Shown one piece after another: positions 8,856 to 17,829 of a stretch of DNA of 62,705 bases. The stretch spans positions 1 to 62,705 of the forward strand of contig NZ_JAIBES010000093.1 of assembly GCF_019459305.1 (NCBI RefSeq), given 5' to 3'. The notes below the pieces were generated by a model, which saw nothing but the letters and a program-made list of their open reading frames with translations, was not told the DNA's origin and did no database searches. This DNA is from Sphingopyxis sp. GTDB taxonomy: Bacteria; Pseudomonadota; Alphaproteobacteria; Sphingomonadales; Sphingomonadaceae. Position 1 is the first letter of the stretch. Every line of letters starts with the position of its first letter. Made by a program: the position numbers and the translations under genes.

Positions 8856-9401
8856 AGCATTTCCTGTTGCGTCAACGAGCGGCAAATGCGCCCAGCGAAT
8901 TGCGTTCAACTTTCAGTTCGAGTCATCATCTCAAACTGACCTTGTGGCGCTTACACCGCCTTTGGCTCTGATCAGCGGAGTGCTCGCGCCGCCATGTCTG
9001 GCCATCTGGCGATCACGATCTGGCCAGAGCCTGAATGACTGGTGACCCCGCTTTGTGCAGTGCAGAAAAATGGCTCACCAGTGTCCCGGCAAGCACTCCA
9101 CACGGGCCAGCGCCGCGATGTGCCGGTCCATTTATGCGCAGGCTGAATTCTGGATGAAGATCGGCAGGCTTGCGGCGGCCAGTCCGACACTCTCTTTCAA
9201 CGAGATCATCAGCCATCAGCTGGCCAGCGTTCATGTGCCGGTGCACGAAACGAGAAAATTCCCGGACAGAGTGAGAGTGCGGATTCCGAAGATCCCGCGC
9301 AGGGATACCGGCACGATCACGCGCATCGTTTCGATCTGATCCCGCGCACAGCTCAGAGCCGTCATCGACGTGATTTACTTTCGCAATATTCGTATTTTTG
9401 G

Positions 9402-9604
9402 TCAAGCCGTCTGTGGGCGAGGGCGTCGCAGCGAGTCTCCCTCGAGTGTGATGCGGTGGGCGTTGTGAACGAGGCGATCAGGATGGCGGCGGCCTAAGCC
9501 GCGTCGCCGATCCGTTCGTGCCATTTTGTTACGGAAAGCTGGCTGGTTACGAGAGTGGGTCGATTGCCGTACCGGTCTTCAAGTATCTCAAGCAAATGAG
9601 GGCG
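9402..9604 (-). pseudogene. IstB-like helper ATPase, C-terminal fragment
   Basis: The reading LLEILEDRYGNRPTLVTSQL followed by KWHERIGD is the conserved C-terminal part of IS21 IstB proteins. It is then hit by an in-frame TAG at 9494-9496. One base is missing near 9480, after which another frame continues with DRLVHNAHRITLEGDSLRR to a TGA at 9402-9404, the normal IstB end. With two disabling lesions and no P-loop portion, it cannot be functional. Confidence 0.75.
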
Positions 9605-9676
9605 GGCGAGCCCCGCTTCCCGGTGCAGTCTCATCAGTTCGCGCACTTGGCGCAAATCCATCCTCCTCGTCGGCAT
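9605..9676 (-). pseudogene. IstA-like transposase, N-terminal fragment
   Basis: Residues MPTRRMDLRQVRELMRLH form the start of an IS21 IstA transposase, just ahead of its helix-turn-helix. After about 23 residues the frame switches into IstB sequence, marking the internal deletion junction near 9605. Catalytic DDE residues are absent. Confidence 0.65.
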
Positions 9677-9700
9677 CAGCGGCTCCTTCCACAAAGAAGG

Positions 9701-10199
9701 CGCCGTTATCGACAAGGCTCTGACAATCTCACCTGCGCTGCACCGCATCGGATTGCTGCGCCCGATCAAATCGGAACACTACACGCGACGAACCCGGAAT
9801 CCGCAATTTGTTCACGCCGCGATGATTGTCGGCGCAAGCCTGGCTGCACGGCGGAGATTCGATCTTCTTACGGTTCGGGTTCTTGTGGCAAACCGTTGAC
9901 GATTGTTCCCGCTTGCGCGGATCGTGCGGGTTTAGTTCGACTGATTGATTCACCGAAGGCGCATACGACGCCCCCAGACTGGTTCTGGATTCGAATTTTG
10001 AGACGAAATGCCGCTGCCGTGCTGATGGGCTGTCCCACATCGTCGGCGGACCAGCCCGTCGAGCTGATCCGAAGAGACTGTGTTTCAAAGCGAGCGCGGA
10101 ACGCAATAGCGGCTCTTCGAGCACATTGTTGCGCGGGTCAGCGTGTCCTGTCCTTAAGTGCTGCCGGACCCCGTGGGGGCTCCGGCACGACGCACAAGG
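9701..10199. other. Intergenic stretch, no gene recognised
   Basis: About 500 bases lie between the IS21 remnant and the permease terminator. Open frames on both strands (the longest is about 157 codons on the minus strand) have no ribosome sites, recognisable motifs or plausible composition. It may be flanking debris of the insertion element. Confidence 0.35.
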
Positions 10200-10227
10200 C
10201 AAAAGCGGCTCCCCTGGAGGAGCCGCC
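10200..10227 (-). terminator. Rho-independent terminator of the permease/hydroxyproline operon
   Basis: On the minus strand the stem GCGGCTCC (8 bp, arms 10219-10226 and 10205-10212, loop of six) is followed by TTTTGC. It starts 6 bp after the permease gene's stop codon, in the right place to end the minus-strand hydroxyproline transcript. Confidence 0.85.
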
Positions 10228-10232
10228 TATAT

Positions 10233-11684
10233 CTATCGCAGATCTGGTGACGCTTTGTTTGCTACGCTAAGCTTACCCCTTAGCAAGCTTCGTCGGCGTC
10301 CATATACCATATAGATAACTAGTCCGATGGCGTTCCAGATGATGAACCGCACGAGAGTCATCCCGGGCAGACTTAACAGCAGATATGTGCAGCCTGCAAT
10401 CGCCAACGCCCCAACGACATACGGCTGTGGACAGTTAAAGACGCGCGGTAGATCAGGCTGCGTGCGCCGGAGAATCATCAAGCAGGCGCCGACCGAAATG
10501 AACGCAAGGAGCGTGCCGGCATTCGCCAATTCCGCGAGGTCGCCGATCGTGAAAAAGCCCGCAAACAACGCCACGAAAACGCCGGTCACGCCGGTAACGA
10601 CCACGGGCGATCCCGTCCGCTGCGAGACTTTGCTCGCCCATCGCGGCAGAAGCCCGTCTCGCGACATAACGAAAAAGATACGGCTTTGGCCGTACATCAT
10701 CACCAAGATCACCGACGGAAGAGCGATGACCGCGGCGAGCGCGACTGCAGACGCCGCCATGGGATGATCCAGCGCACGCAGCACAAAAGCCAAGGGCTCC
10801 GCTGATTCAGCGAGGACGGTGTAGCTGATCGCGCCAATCGCTCCCAAGGCAACGAGCATGTAAATTGTCGTCGCGGTGAGCATCGAGCCGATGATCCCGA
10901 TCTTCAGGTCCCGGCCGGGATCCTTCGCCTCCTCGGCCGAAGTGGCAACGGCGTCAAACCCATAGAAGGCGAAGAAAACAATCGCCGCCGCGGCCATCAC
11001 TCCGCGAGGCTCGCCACCCTGAACAGTGCTGCCGAAGCCAAACGGCATGAACGGGCTCAAATTATCGGCATCGAACGCGGGTAGCGTTAGCGCCGCGAAT
11101 ACTGCCAGCGCGGTCAGTTTGATAACGACCAGAATGATGTTGAAGGTGGCGCTTTCACGGGTGCCGGCCATCAACATGCCAGATACCGTGAGCGCCACCA
11201 AGACGGCGGGCAGATTTACAATGCCTCCTGCGTGAGGACTTACCAGTAACGCTTGCGGTAGCAGAACGCCGCCTGCCTGCATCCACCCAACCAGATAGGC
11301 GGACCATCCGACCGCGACGGCGCTGCACGCCACCGAATACTCCAGAATCAGGCTCCATCCGACAATCCAGCCTAAAGTCTCGCCCAACACCGAGTAGGTG
11401 TAGGTGTAAGCGCTTCCCGAGGCTGGGATCATCGTGGCGAGCTCGGCATAGGCGAGCGCGGCGCAGGCACAGACAGCGCCCGCGATGGCAAACGCCAGAA
11501 TGACTGCTGGGCCTGCGCGGTCCGCCCCCACGCCAGTCAGGGTGTAAATTCCTGTCCCAACGATCGCCCCGATGCCGAGTGCAACCAGATGGGGCCAGCC
11601 CAGAGTCCGCCGCAACGATCCCTCGCCCTCGGGCGCCCCGCCCACGATGATGGGCTTGCGCGGGCCTAAAATTCTCAGAGTCAA
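10233..11684 (-). CDS. APC-superfamily amino acid permease
   Basis: This 483-residue inner-membrane transporter has about 12-14 hydrophobic helices. The first half carries the APC signature around GIGAIVGTGIYTLTGVGA (helix 1, substrate-binding unwound region), and PASGSAYTYTY lies in helix 3. It resembles YhdG/CAT-type cationic or neutral amino-acid permeases. It is the last gene of the minus-strand operon epimerase-aldehyde dehydrogenase-GntR-permease, 51 bp after the GntR gene, and is followed by a strong terminator. The context makes hydroxyproline uptake its most likely job; that substrate is inferred, not visible in the sequence. Confidence 0.88.
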   Translation of the reverse strand: MTLRILGPRKPIIVGGAPEGEGSLRRTLGWPHLVALGIGAIVGTGIYTLTGVGADRAGPAVILAFAIAGAVCACAALAYAELATMIPASGSAYTYTYSVLGETLGWIVGWSLILEYSVACSAVAVGWSAYLVGWMQAGGVLLPQALLVSPHAGGIVNLPAVLVALTVSGMLMAGTRESATFNIILVVIKLTALAVFAALTLPAFDADNLSPFMPFGFGSTVQGGEPRGVMAAAAIVFFAFYGFDAVATSAEEAKDPGRDLKIGIIGSMLTATTIYMLVALGAIGAISYTVLAESAEPLAFVLRALDHPMAASAVALAAVIALPSVILVMMYGQSRIFFVMSRDGLLPRWASKVSQRTGSPVVVTGVTGVFVALFAGFFTIGDLAELANAGTLLAFISVGACLMILRRTQPDLPRVFNCPQPYVVGALAIAGCTYLLLSLPGMTLVRFIIWNAIGLVIYMVYGRRRSLLRGKLSVANKASPDLR

Positions 11685-11735
11685 TTTGGATACCCTCTCA
11701 CTATCGGACCGGAACGCCCTTTCCGGATGTCCCTT

Positions 11736-12392
11736 TTATTTTATGTATTCTGGCAGTTGCTTGCGCAGATCGTCCAACGTCTGCGCAATATGCGCATGGG
11801 TGAGCTCGATGACTTTCGCGCCATCCCGGTCCAACCACGCATGCAAGAGCTCACGATGCTCGTCTCGCGCGCGCGCATCGCGACCAACCGGTTCGAGATG
11901 CTTGCGGACGTAACGTTCTGACAGCACGTGCAACCGTTCGAGAATGCTCAGCCTAAGCGGCCGCCCGGCCGGACGTATGAGCGCGACGTGAAACGCGCGG
12001 TTATAAGCACCGACGCCCGCGCCGCGTTCACGTGCCGCCTTTTCCAGGTCCTTCAACGAGGCTTTGGCTGCGAGCCTTTGATCTTCGTTAGCCCGCAGCG
12101 CAGCCAGCGCCGTCGCTTCCGGCTCCAGCAGCAGCCGGATCGCATAGACCTCCTCGGCTTCTTCGGCGCTCAAAGGGCGGACAAAATACCCCTTGTTTGC
12201 CTGGGATCGCAACAAACCCTCTTGCTCGAGCCGCGTCAGAGCCTCTCGCAAAGGTATCTTGCTGACGCCAAGTTCCGCAGCGAGCGCGTCCTGGCGGATC
12301 GGCAGATCATCCGGAACCTCCCCAGAGAGGATGCGGTCACGGACCAGCTCGGCCAGCTGATCTGCAAGGTTTCGTATGACGATGGTGCTCAT
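11736..12392 (-). CDS. GntR family (FCD-type) regulator of the hydroxyproline locus
   Basis: The 218-residue protein has an N-terminal winged helix (about residues 5-72, with LPIRQDALAAELGVSKIPLR and REALTRLEQEGLL) and a helical FCD effector domain (about 80-205). I start it at ATG 12392 (MSTIVIRNLADQLAELV). The longer open frame runs back into the aldehyde dehydrogenase gene and has no HTH-like sequence. It lies 7 bp after that gene, inside the operon, so it is probably autoregulated. Its likely sites are the two near-identical boxes at 15014-15031 and 16692-16711. The effector is presumably hydroxyproline or a pathway intermediate (inference). Confidence 0.88.
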   Translation of the reverse strand: MSTIVIRNLADQLAELVRDRILSGEVPDDLPIRQDALAAELGVSKIPLREALTRLEQEGLLRSQANKGYFVRPLSAEEAEEVYAIRLLLEPEATALAALRANEDQRLAAKASLKDLEKAARERGAGVGAYNRAFHVALIRPAGRPLRLSILERLHVLSERYVRKHLEPVGRDARARDEHRELLHAWLDRDGAKVIELTHAHIAQTLDDLRKQLPEYIK

Positions 12393-12399
12393 GGGCAGA

Positions 12400-13839
12400 T
12401 CATAGCGGCTGCTGGTAACTTGTCTTGATATTCGTATAGAATGAACGGGCTGCCCGTCCCTGTTCGCGGGGGCCAAGGCTTGATGCAGCCACGCCGCCAA
12501 AGGGTGCGTGATAATCCACGCCGGCTGTCGGCAGGTTGATCATTTGCATGCCAGCCCGGGCGCGCCGCTTGAACTCTTCCGCGTGCAACAATGAACTTGT
12601 GCATATTCCCGCGGAGAGACCAAATCGATTGCTGTTCAGCACCTCGATGGCGTCGTCAAAACCGTCGACACGAAACATGCCGGCGACGGGTCCGAATATC
12701 TCCTGGTGACCCAATTCGCTAGTGCGCGGAACATTATCGAATACGGTTGGAGGGTAAAAGCAATGCGCCATCTCAACGGCGCTCCCGCCGCAAACGGCTT
12801 TGACGCCCGACGCTTCCACACTCGCTACCTGCTGCGAGATGAGTTTCTTCTGACGCGGGGTCGCGAGCGGTCCGACAGCGGTGGCCGGATCGCATGGATC
12901 CCCGATCGTCAGCGCGGCAACTCTGCTCAGCAAAGTCTCGAGAAATCGGTCGCTGACCGAATGATCAACGATAAACCGAGAGGTCGCGGTGCACCGCTGG
13001 CCCGCCGCCAGGAAGGCGCCATTGATCGCGCAATCGACTGCAATGTCGAGGTTGGCATCGGCGAGCACGATAAGGCCATTCACGCCCCCCATTTCAAGCT
13101 GGGTGCGGACCGCTCGTTTGGCAGCGGCGAAGCGAACACGCTCGCCAGTAGCGACGGAACCGGTAAATGTGATGGCATCGATATCGGCCGCGTGTGCGAG
13201 CAATGTGCCGGCCTCCCCGGCACCGAGAAGCATGTTAACGCTGCCCACGGGCAGTCCGCCTTCTGCGATGATTGCCATGAGTGCAGCGGCGGTGGCGGAG
13301 GACGTCTCCGAGGGTTTCCACACCACCGCATTGCCAAAGGCAAGGGCAGGCGCGATCTTCCACGCGGGGATTGCGATAGGAAAATTCCACGGCGTGATCG
13401 CAGCCACGACGCCTGCGGGCACAAAATCGACTTCAACCGTCGCGCCGCGCCTGGTCGACGCAAAGCGTTCTCCCACATTGCGTAGCGTCTCGCCGGCGAA
13501 GAAATCGAAAATGCGCGCGGCCCGCAGCACCTCGCCCTTGCTGTCGCCAATTGTCTTGCCGGTTTCTCGGGCAATTAGCCGGGCCAACCGCTCGACGTCG
13601 CCGGTGAGTCTGCGGCCAATCCGGGCCAATGCATCTGCACGAGCCTCAATACCCCCAGCTTCTGACTCGCTAATCGCTTCGCGTGCTGCTGCAACAGCCT
13701 CTGCCACGAGCGCGGCATCGGCCTCGGGCCCCTCTATGCGGAGATCAACGGGAGCAGCAGGGTTGTGCTGCGTGAAAGCAGCGACGCCGGGAACAGCACG
13801 CCCCCGTACATGATGGGAAAGAAGAATATTTTCAGTCAT
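12400..13839 (-). CDS. Aldehyde dehydrogenase, probable alpha-ketoglutarate-semialdehyde dehydrogenase
   Basis: This 479-residue NAD(P)-dependent aldehyde dehydrogenase contains the Rossmann element FTGSVATGERV, the general-base Glu in LEMGGVNGL and the nucleophilic Cys in AGQRCTATSR. The start is ATG 13839 (MTENILL), 7 bp after the epimerase stop. A longer open frame only reads into the epimerase gene. In the trans-4-hydroxyproline pathway this enzyme oxidises alpha-ketoglutarate semialdehyde to alpha-ketoglutarate, the last step, delivering carbon to the TCA cycle. The family call is firm. The substrate rests on the presence of all three preceding steps around it. Confidence 0.9.
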   Translation of the reverse strand: MTENILLSHHVRGRAVPGVAAFTQHNPAAPVDLRIEGPEADAALVAEAVAAAREAISESEAGGIEARADALARIGRRLTGDVERLARLIARETGKTIGDSKGEVLRAARIFDFFAGETLRNVGERFASTRRGATVEVDFVPAGVVAAITPWNFPIAIPAWKIAPALAFGNAVVWKPSETSSATAAALMAIIAEGGLPVGSVNMLLGAGEAGTLLAHAADIDAITFTGSVATGERVRFAAAKRAVRTQLEMGGVNGLIVLADANLDIAVDCAINGAFLAAGQRCTATSRFIVDHSVSDRFLETLLSRVAALTIGDPCDPATAVGPLATPRQKKLISQQVASVEASGVKAVCGGSAVEMAHCFYPPTVFDNVPRTSELGHQEIFGPVAGMFRVDGFDDAIEVLNSNRFGLSAGICTSSLLHAEEFKRRARAGMQMINLPTAGVDYHAPFGGVAASSLGPREQGRAARSFYTNIKTSYQQPL

Positions 13840-13846
13840 ACCAATC

Positions 13847-14845
13847 TCATAAAACGCTGAATCCCGCCCAGAACGGGTCGGAACGATCGATCCAGATCGT
13901 GTTGAAAGCCGTGGCGATCGCCGCCCCTTCGATGGACGGGATGATGGCCGGATGTCCGGCGAGCGTGGTTTGTTCTTCGATGCGGCCGACAAACCGGCTG
14001 CCGATGAAGCTCTCATGGACGAAGCTGTCGCCAACCTTAAGCCGGCCTGCGGCAGCGAGGTGAGCCAGGCGAGCCGAGGTACCGGTGCCGCACGGGCTTC
14101 GATCGATCGCACGCTCGCCGTAGAATACGGCGTTGCGACCGTCGGCATCCTCGTGCGTCGGCGCGTCCGTCCACATCACGTGGCTAACGCCCCGTATCGT
14201 CGGGTCGAGCGGGTGAACCGGCTCATAAATCTCGCGGATAAGTTCTCGGATACGTCGGCTCAGCTCAATGATGCGCGCCGCGCCGAGTTGATCCAGGCCC
14301 GTATAGGGACCTTGCCGTTCGACGATCGCATAATAGTTTCCGCCATAGGCGACGTCCACCGACAGCCGTCCAAAATCGGGTACTTCAATATCGATCGCGC
14401 GCGCTGCGACATACGAGGGTATGTTCCTTATTCTGACCGAACTGACGCGATCGGCGATCACCGAATATGTGATGTCGACAACTCCGGCGGGCACCTCGAT
14501 TCGTAACCGGCCCGGCTGGCGGGGTGTGATCAGGCCATGTTCGAGGCCGAAGGTCACGATCCCGATCGTGCCATGCCCACACATCGGCAAGCAGCCGCTC
14601 GTTTCGACAAAGAGAATTCCGCAATCGGCGTCGTCGCGTGTTGGCGGGTAGAGGAATCCCCCCGACATCATGTCGTGTCCGCGCGGTTCGAAACAGAGGC
14701 TGGTGCGGATCCAGTCAAAGCGCTCAAGAAAATCCTGTCGCCGTTCGCCCATCGAGGCGCCTTTTAGCAGTGGTGCGCCGCCCACGATCAAGCGCACCGG
14801 ATTCCCGGCGGTATGACCATCGATGCAAAAGAAACTATGGCGCAT
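13847..14845 (-). CDS. 4-hydroxyproline 2-epimerase (proline racemase family)
   Basis: The 332-residue protein starts at ATG 14845 (MRHSFFCIDGHTAGNPVR); a TTG ten codons earlier is less typical. Both catalytic cysteines of active racemase/epimerases are present, in MCGHGTIG and in SPCGTGTSARLA. The family member with a Thr in place of the second Cys is a dehydratase, so this one should be a true epimerase interconverting trans-4-hydroxy-L-proline and cis-4-hydroxy-D-proline in the cytoplasm. It leads the minus-strand operon and is divergent from the D-hydroxyproline dehydrogenase. Proline racemase activity cannot be excluded, but the gene neighbourhood favours hydroxyproline. Confidence 0.92.
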   Translation of the reverse strand: MRHSFFCIDGHTAGNPVRLIVGGAPLLKGASMGERRQDFLERFDWIRTSLCFEPRGHDMMSGGFLYPPTRDDADCGILFVETSGCLPMCGHGTIGIVTFGLEHGLITPRQPGRLRIEVPAGVVDITYSVIADRVSSVRIRNIPSYVAARAIDIEVPDFGRLSVDVAYGGNYYAIVERQGPYTGLDQLGAARIIELSRRIRELIREIYEPVHPLDPTIRGVSHVMWTDAPTHEDADGRNAVFYGERAIDRSPCGTGTSARLAHLAAAGRLKVGDSFVHESFIGSRFVGRIEEQTTLAGHPAIIPSIEGAAIATAFNTIWIDRSDPFWAGFSVL

Positions 14846-15013
14846 TGCGTTCAACTCGTGAGCAATCGAGCGCAAGTGCTCACACCGCCAGACCGCGTGA
14901 AAAGCAGTACAACGCGTTGCGCTGCCATGCGCTTGTCGAAGCTTGGCTCACCATCATCGTCGGGTCTCCGGGCCGCATGATTCGATCGCACAAAATTCTC
15001 CATTGATTGGGAT

Positions 15014-15031
15014 TCGTATACTATATATCAT
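15014..15031. promoter_or_regulatory. Putative GntR operator in the epimerase/dehydrogenase divergent promoter
   Basis: TCGTATACTATATATCAT lies 5 bp before the ATG of the FAD dehydrogenase and in the only upstream region of the epimerase operon. Fourteen consecutive bases (CGTATACTATATAT) recur, inverted, at 16695-16708 ahead of the deaminase gene. The pair of sites and the local GntR gene suggest a shared operator. The AT-rich core may also overlap a -10 element. Confidence 0.7.
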
Positions 15032-15036
15032 AAACT

Positions 15037-16329
15037 ATGGCAATTACAAAATGGTCGCACGTCGAAACCGCTATCGTCGTCGGGGGCGGAATTGTTGGGC
15101 TGAGTTGCGCACTCAATCTGGCAAAAAGGGGAATTTCGACCACTCTCGTGGATCCCGCTGCGCTCCCGCGTGCTGCATCCTGGGGCAACGCAGGTCATAT
15201 CGCCGTCGAGCAAGCTGAGCCGCTCGCTTCCCCTGCCACAGTCAGACATGCCTGGCGGCGGTTGTTCTGGAGGGGAGGGCCTCTGTCGCTGCCGCCGCGG
15301 GAGATGGCTGCGTGGCTGCCTTTTGTCATTCGAATGCTTATTGCAGCGCAGCCCCAACGATTTGCCGCTGGAAAAATTGCGTTGGCAGCGGTGCTGGCCG
15401 AGGCGCTCCCGGCTTGGCGACGGATGCTCCGCGATGCCGGTGCGCGCGATCTGCTCCGGGAGGATGGCCACTTCGTCGTTTGGGAAACCGCGCGAAGCGC
15501 CAAAATCGGACGCGCTAACTGGGCTCGCGCGGACATCGGCACGGCGCGGTTCCGCGACGCAACGATAGACGAAATGACACTGCTTGCTTCGCTCCTTGAT
15601 ATCAACCCCGCCGGCGCCATTCGCTTTCTCGGCAGCGGTCAGATCGCTGACCTCGATGCTTTGGAAAAGGCGCTCGGGCGACAATATGAAGCACTTGGCG
15701 GGATTCGGCATGTCGCTGTCGCCGAGCGATTCGACATCAACGACGGCAGGGCCTCGCTGGTCCTGAAAACCGGCGACGGGTTGGCAGCGGACGCGATCAT
15801 TGTTGCGGCCGGAGCCGCTTCGGGACGGCTGCTGGCTCCACTTGGCCATGATGTGCCGATTATCGCCGAGCGGGGATATCATATCGAATCGTCCCAAACG
15901 GACTGGCCGGCGAACTTGCCGCCGGTGGTGTTCGAAGACCGGTCGATCATCTTGACCCGCTTTGTCTCAGGTCTGCGGGTCGCAGGTTTCGTCGAGTTCG
16001 GGAATTTGGACGGTGCGCCTGATCCTCGAAAATGGGCGCGCCTTCGAGCCCATGTGGGTGCGCTAGGGCTTTCCGGCCCGATGCCCGGGAAGGAATGGAT
16101 GGGCGCGCGTCCGACACTGCCAGATTATCTCCCGGCGATCGGTCGCAGCCGCTGCGTACCCAATATCTACTATGCTTTTGGGCATCAGCATCTTGGTCTA
16201 ACCTTGGGTCCCATCACGGGTGAAGCGATTGCTGCCATGGTGACTGGTGCCCCCTTCGCGATTGATCTTGCGCCGTTCGACATCGATCGTTTTGGCAGAA
16301 AGCGGGGACGTCACGCGCGGTCTTCGTAG
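15037..16329 (+). CDS. FAD-dependent D-hydroxyproline dehydrogenase (DadA/DAO family)
   Basis: The 430-residue flavoprotein has the N-terminal dinucleotide-binding fold VVGGGIVGLSCALNLAKRG at about residues 10-30, and the GxG-containing C-terminal segment AFGHQHLGLTLGPITG near residue 385. It belongs to the D-amino-acid dehydrogenase family that passes electrons to the respiratory chain or a quinone. In this context it oxidises cis-4-hydroxy-D-proline to 1-pyrroline-4-hydroxy-2-carboxylate. It is divergent from the epimerase operon, sharing one promoter region. A single-subunit enzyme such as this is one of the known forms; no small subunits are encoded beside it. Confidence 0.88.
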   Translation: MAITKWSHVETAIVVGGGIVGLSCALNLAKRGISTTLVDPAALPRAASWGNAGHIAVEQAEPLASPATVRHAWRRLFWRGGPLSLPPREMAAWLPFVIRMLIAAQPQRFAAGKIALAAVLAEALPAWRRMLRDAGARDLLREDGHFVVWETARSAKIGRANWARADIGTARFRDATIDEMTLLASLLDINPAGAIRFLGSGQIADLDALEKALGRQYEALGGIRHVAVAERFDINDGRASLVLKTGDGLAADAIIVAAGAASGRLLAPLGHDVPIIAERGYHIESSQTDWPANLPPVVFEDRSIILTRFVSGLRVAGFVEFGNLDGAPDPRKWARLRAHVGALGLSGPMPGKEWMGARPTLPDYLPAIGRSRCVPNIYYAFGHQHLGLTLGPITGEAIAAMVTGAPFAIDLAPFDIDRFGRKRGRHARSS

Positions 16330-16914
16330 CGGAAATCCCGCCGCGAGTAGCAAAAACCTGCCTCGACCGGCGGTGATCCAGGACCCATATTACAGGCGCC
16401 GATGCGTGCATGGGGCAGCGTGGCGGTTTTGTAACCGGACGTCGTGCCCTTGACCAGAGCGGCCTTGCGGTCGCCGCGGTGCGCCGCGGCGGTTTGGGCC
16501 CGAACCAGGAAATGGCGGGACCGGCGGCGCGCGCGATCAACGCCCAATTCCGCCATACCATGTTGCAGGCCGAGAGAATTCGACTTCGCATCGCCGAAAT
16601 TATCGGGGCTTGGCTGAGGCAGAGGTTCAACCGGGGGTGGCGGTTGGAGACGTTTTCGGAGCTGTCGGCGACAAGGGGTTGACATGCGAAAATAATATAT
16701 AGTATACGATAAGGCAGAACAGAGATGTCCCACCCGGAGTGCGAGCCCGGCTAAGGCTTCGAGCGAGTCGTGGTCACTTTGTGCTCCCCGCCGCAGCGAT
16801 GCCGGATCGCATGACCCGAGAGGGACTGACCGCATATTGCCGTAAACGACCAGCGAAACAGAAGGCTCAAGGCCCAAGCCGATGCGCCGATCCGAGATTT
16901 TACAAGGACGAGAG
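16330..16914. other. Intergenic/leader stretch before the deaminase gene
   Basis: About 585 bases hold no gene I can support. A 90-codon plus-strand frame at 16410-16682 lacks a ribosome site and any family I know. The stretch contains the second AT-rich operator box (16692-16711), so the deaminase has its own promoter with a leader of roughly 200 bases. Confidence 0.5.
16692..16711. promoter_or_regulatory. Putative GntR operator upstream of the deaminase gene
   Basis: ATAATATATAGTATACGATA, read on the opposite strand, matches the box at 15014-15031 at 14 consecutive positions plus flanking bases. It lies about 200 bp before the DHDPS-family gene. This supports coordinated control of both transcription units of the hydroxyproline pathway. 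Confidence 0.7.
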
Positions 16915-17829
16915 ATGCAAAAATCCGATTTCAGGGGCGTCTTCCCCGCTATTACGACGAAAATGGATGCGAATGAGGATGTCGATCTCCAGGGCGTCCG
17001 TGACGACGTACGCTTTCAGGTTGAAGCCGGCGTCCATGGCGTGATCGTCTGCGGATCATTGGGGGAAGCGAGCAGTCTCGAGGAAGACGAAAAAATCGCG
17101 ATCGCCGAGGCAGCTTTGGAGGAATCCGCTGGACGCGTCCCCATCCTGATGACTGTCGCAGAAGATTCGACGCGTGCAGGGGTTCGTCTTATCAACCGCG
17201 CGGAAAGGGCCGGCGTCCAGGGCCTGATGGTCTTGCCTGCGATGCGCTATCCGTCCGATCCCGACGAGACGATGACGCACTTTCGCACCGTGGCCGCGAA
17301 CACCGATCTGCCCATCATTCTGTATAATAACCCGATCGCCTACACGATCGACTTGCTTCCCGAGCATTTCGCGCAGCTTGCGGACGAACCGAAATTTTTG
17401 GCCATCAAGGAATCGTCAGCGGATACGCGCCGCATAAACCAGATCATCGACCTGGTCGGAGACCGCTATGAACTGATGATCGGGGTCGATGACCTGGCTT
17501 TTGAAAGCTTGGTTCTGGGCTGCAGCGGGTGGATTGCCGGCCTGGTCGTCGCTTTCCCGCGTGAAACGGTCGCTATTTATGAACTGGTGATGGCAGGACG
17601 AATTCAGGAAGCGCTGGAGATATACCGATGGTTTCTGCCGCTTCTCAGCCTCGATATCGGTCCCAAATTCGTTCAAAAGATCAAGCTCGCCGAGCATGTC
17701 GCACGCGGCACGTCGCCTATTGTCCGGGCGCCACGAGGGCCTTTGGTAGGCAAGGATTATGACGACGCGCGCGCCATCATTCAGCGTGGTCTTGCAACCC
17801 GGCCTGATCTTGCCGTTTATGGTTTCTGA
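16915..17829 (+). CDS. 1-pyrroline-4-hydroxy-2-carboxylate deaminase (DHDPS/NAL family)
   Basis: A 304-residue TIM-barrel class I aldolase-type protein. The start is ATG 16915, preceded by AAGGA; an ATG 11 codons earlier has no ribosome site. The family motifs are CGSLGEASSLEEDEK (GTTGE-like loop), the tyrosine in ILYNNPIAYTID and the Schiff-base lysine in FLAIKESSADTRR. In the hydroxyproline pathway this family member deaminates and opens the pyrroline to alpha-ketoglutarate semialdehyde, releasing ammonia. The pathway call comes from its neighbours, the epimerase, the D-hydroxyproline dehydrogenase and the semialdehyde dehydrogenase. Confidence 0.88.
   Translation: MQKSDFRGVFPAITTKMDANEDVDLQGVRDDVRFQVEAGVHGVIVCGSLGEASSLEEDEKIAIAEAALEESAGRVPILMTVAEDSTRAGVRLINRAERAGVQGLMVLPAMRYPSDPDETMTHFRTVAANTDLPIILYNNPIAYTIDLLPEHFAQLADEPKFLAIKESSADTRRINQIIDLVGDRYELMIGVDDLAFESLVLGCSGWIAGLVVAFPRETVAIYELVMAGRIQEALEIYRWFLPLLSLDIGPKFVQKIKLAEHVARGTSPIVRAPRGPLVGKDYDDARAIIQRGLATRPDLAVYGF

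Larger units (their letters stand above)
8940..9700 (-). mobile_element. Degenerate, internally deleted IS21-family element
   Basis: On the minus strand the start of an IstA-like transposase (9676 downward) runs directly into the C-terminal third of an IstB-like ATPase, then into a non-coding 3' region to about 8940. That region is rich in repeated CTGGCCA/TGGCCAG and inverted ACTGGTGA...TCACCAGT pieces, a layout I associate with IS21 ends. About 2 kb of istA and istB is missing. I cannot define exact terminal repeats or a target duplication, so the outer limits are approximate. Confidence 0.6.

Noticed and set aside
16410..16682. A 90-codon plus-strand frame before the deaminase
   Set aside because: No ribosome site, no family, and it ends before the operator box; not enough to call a gene.
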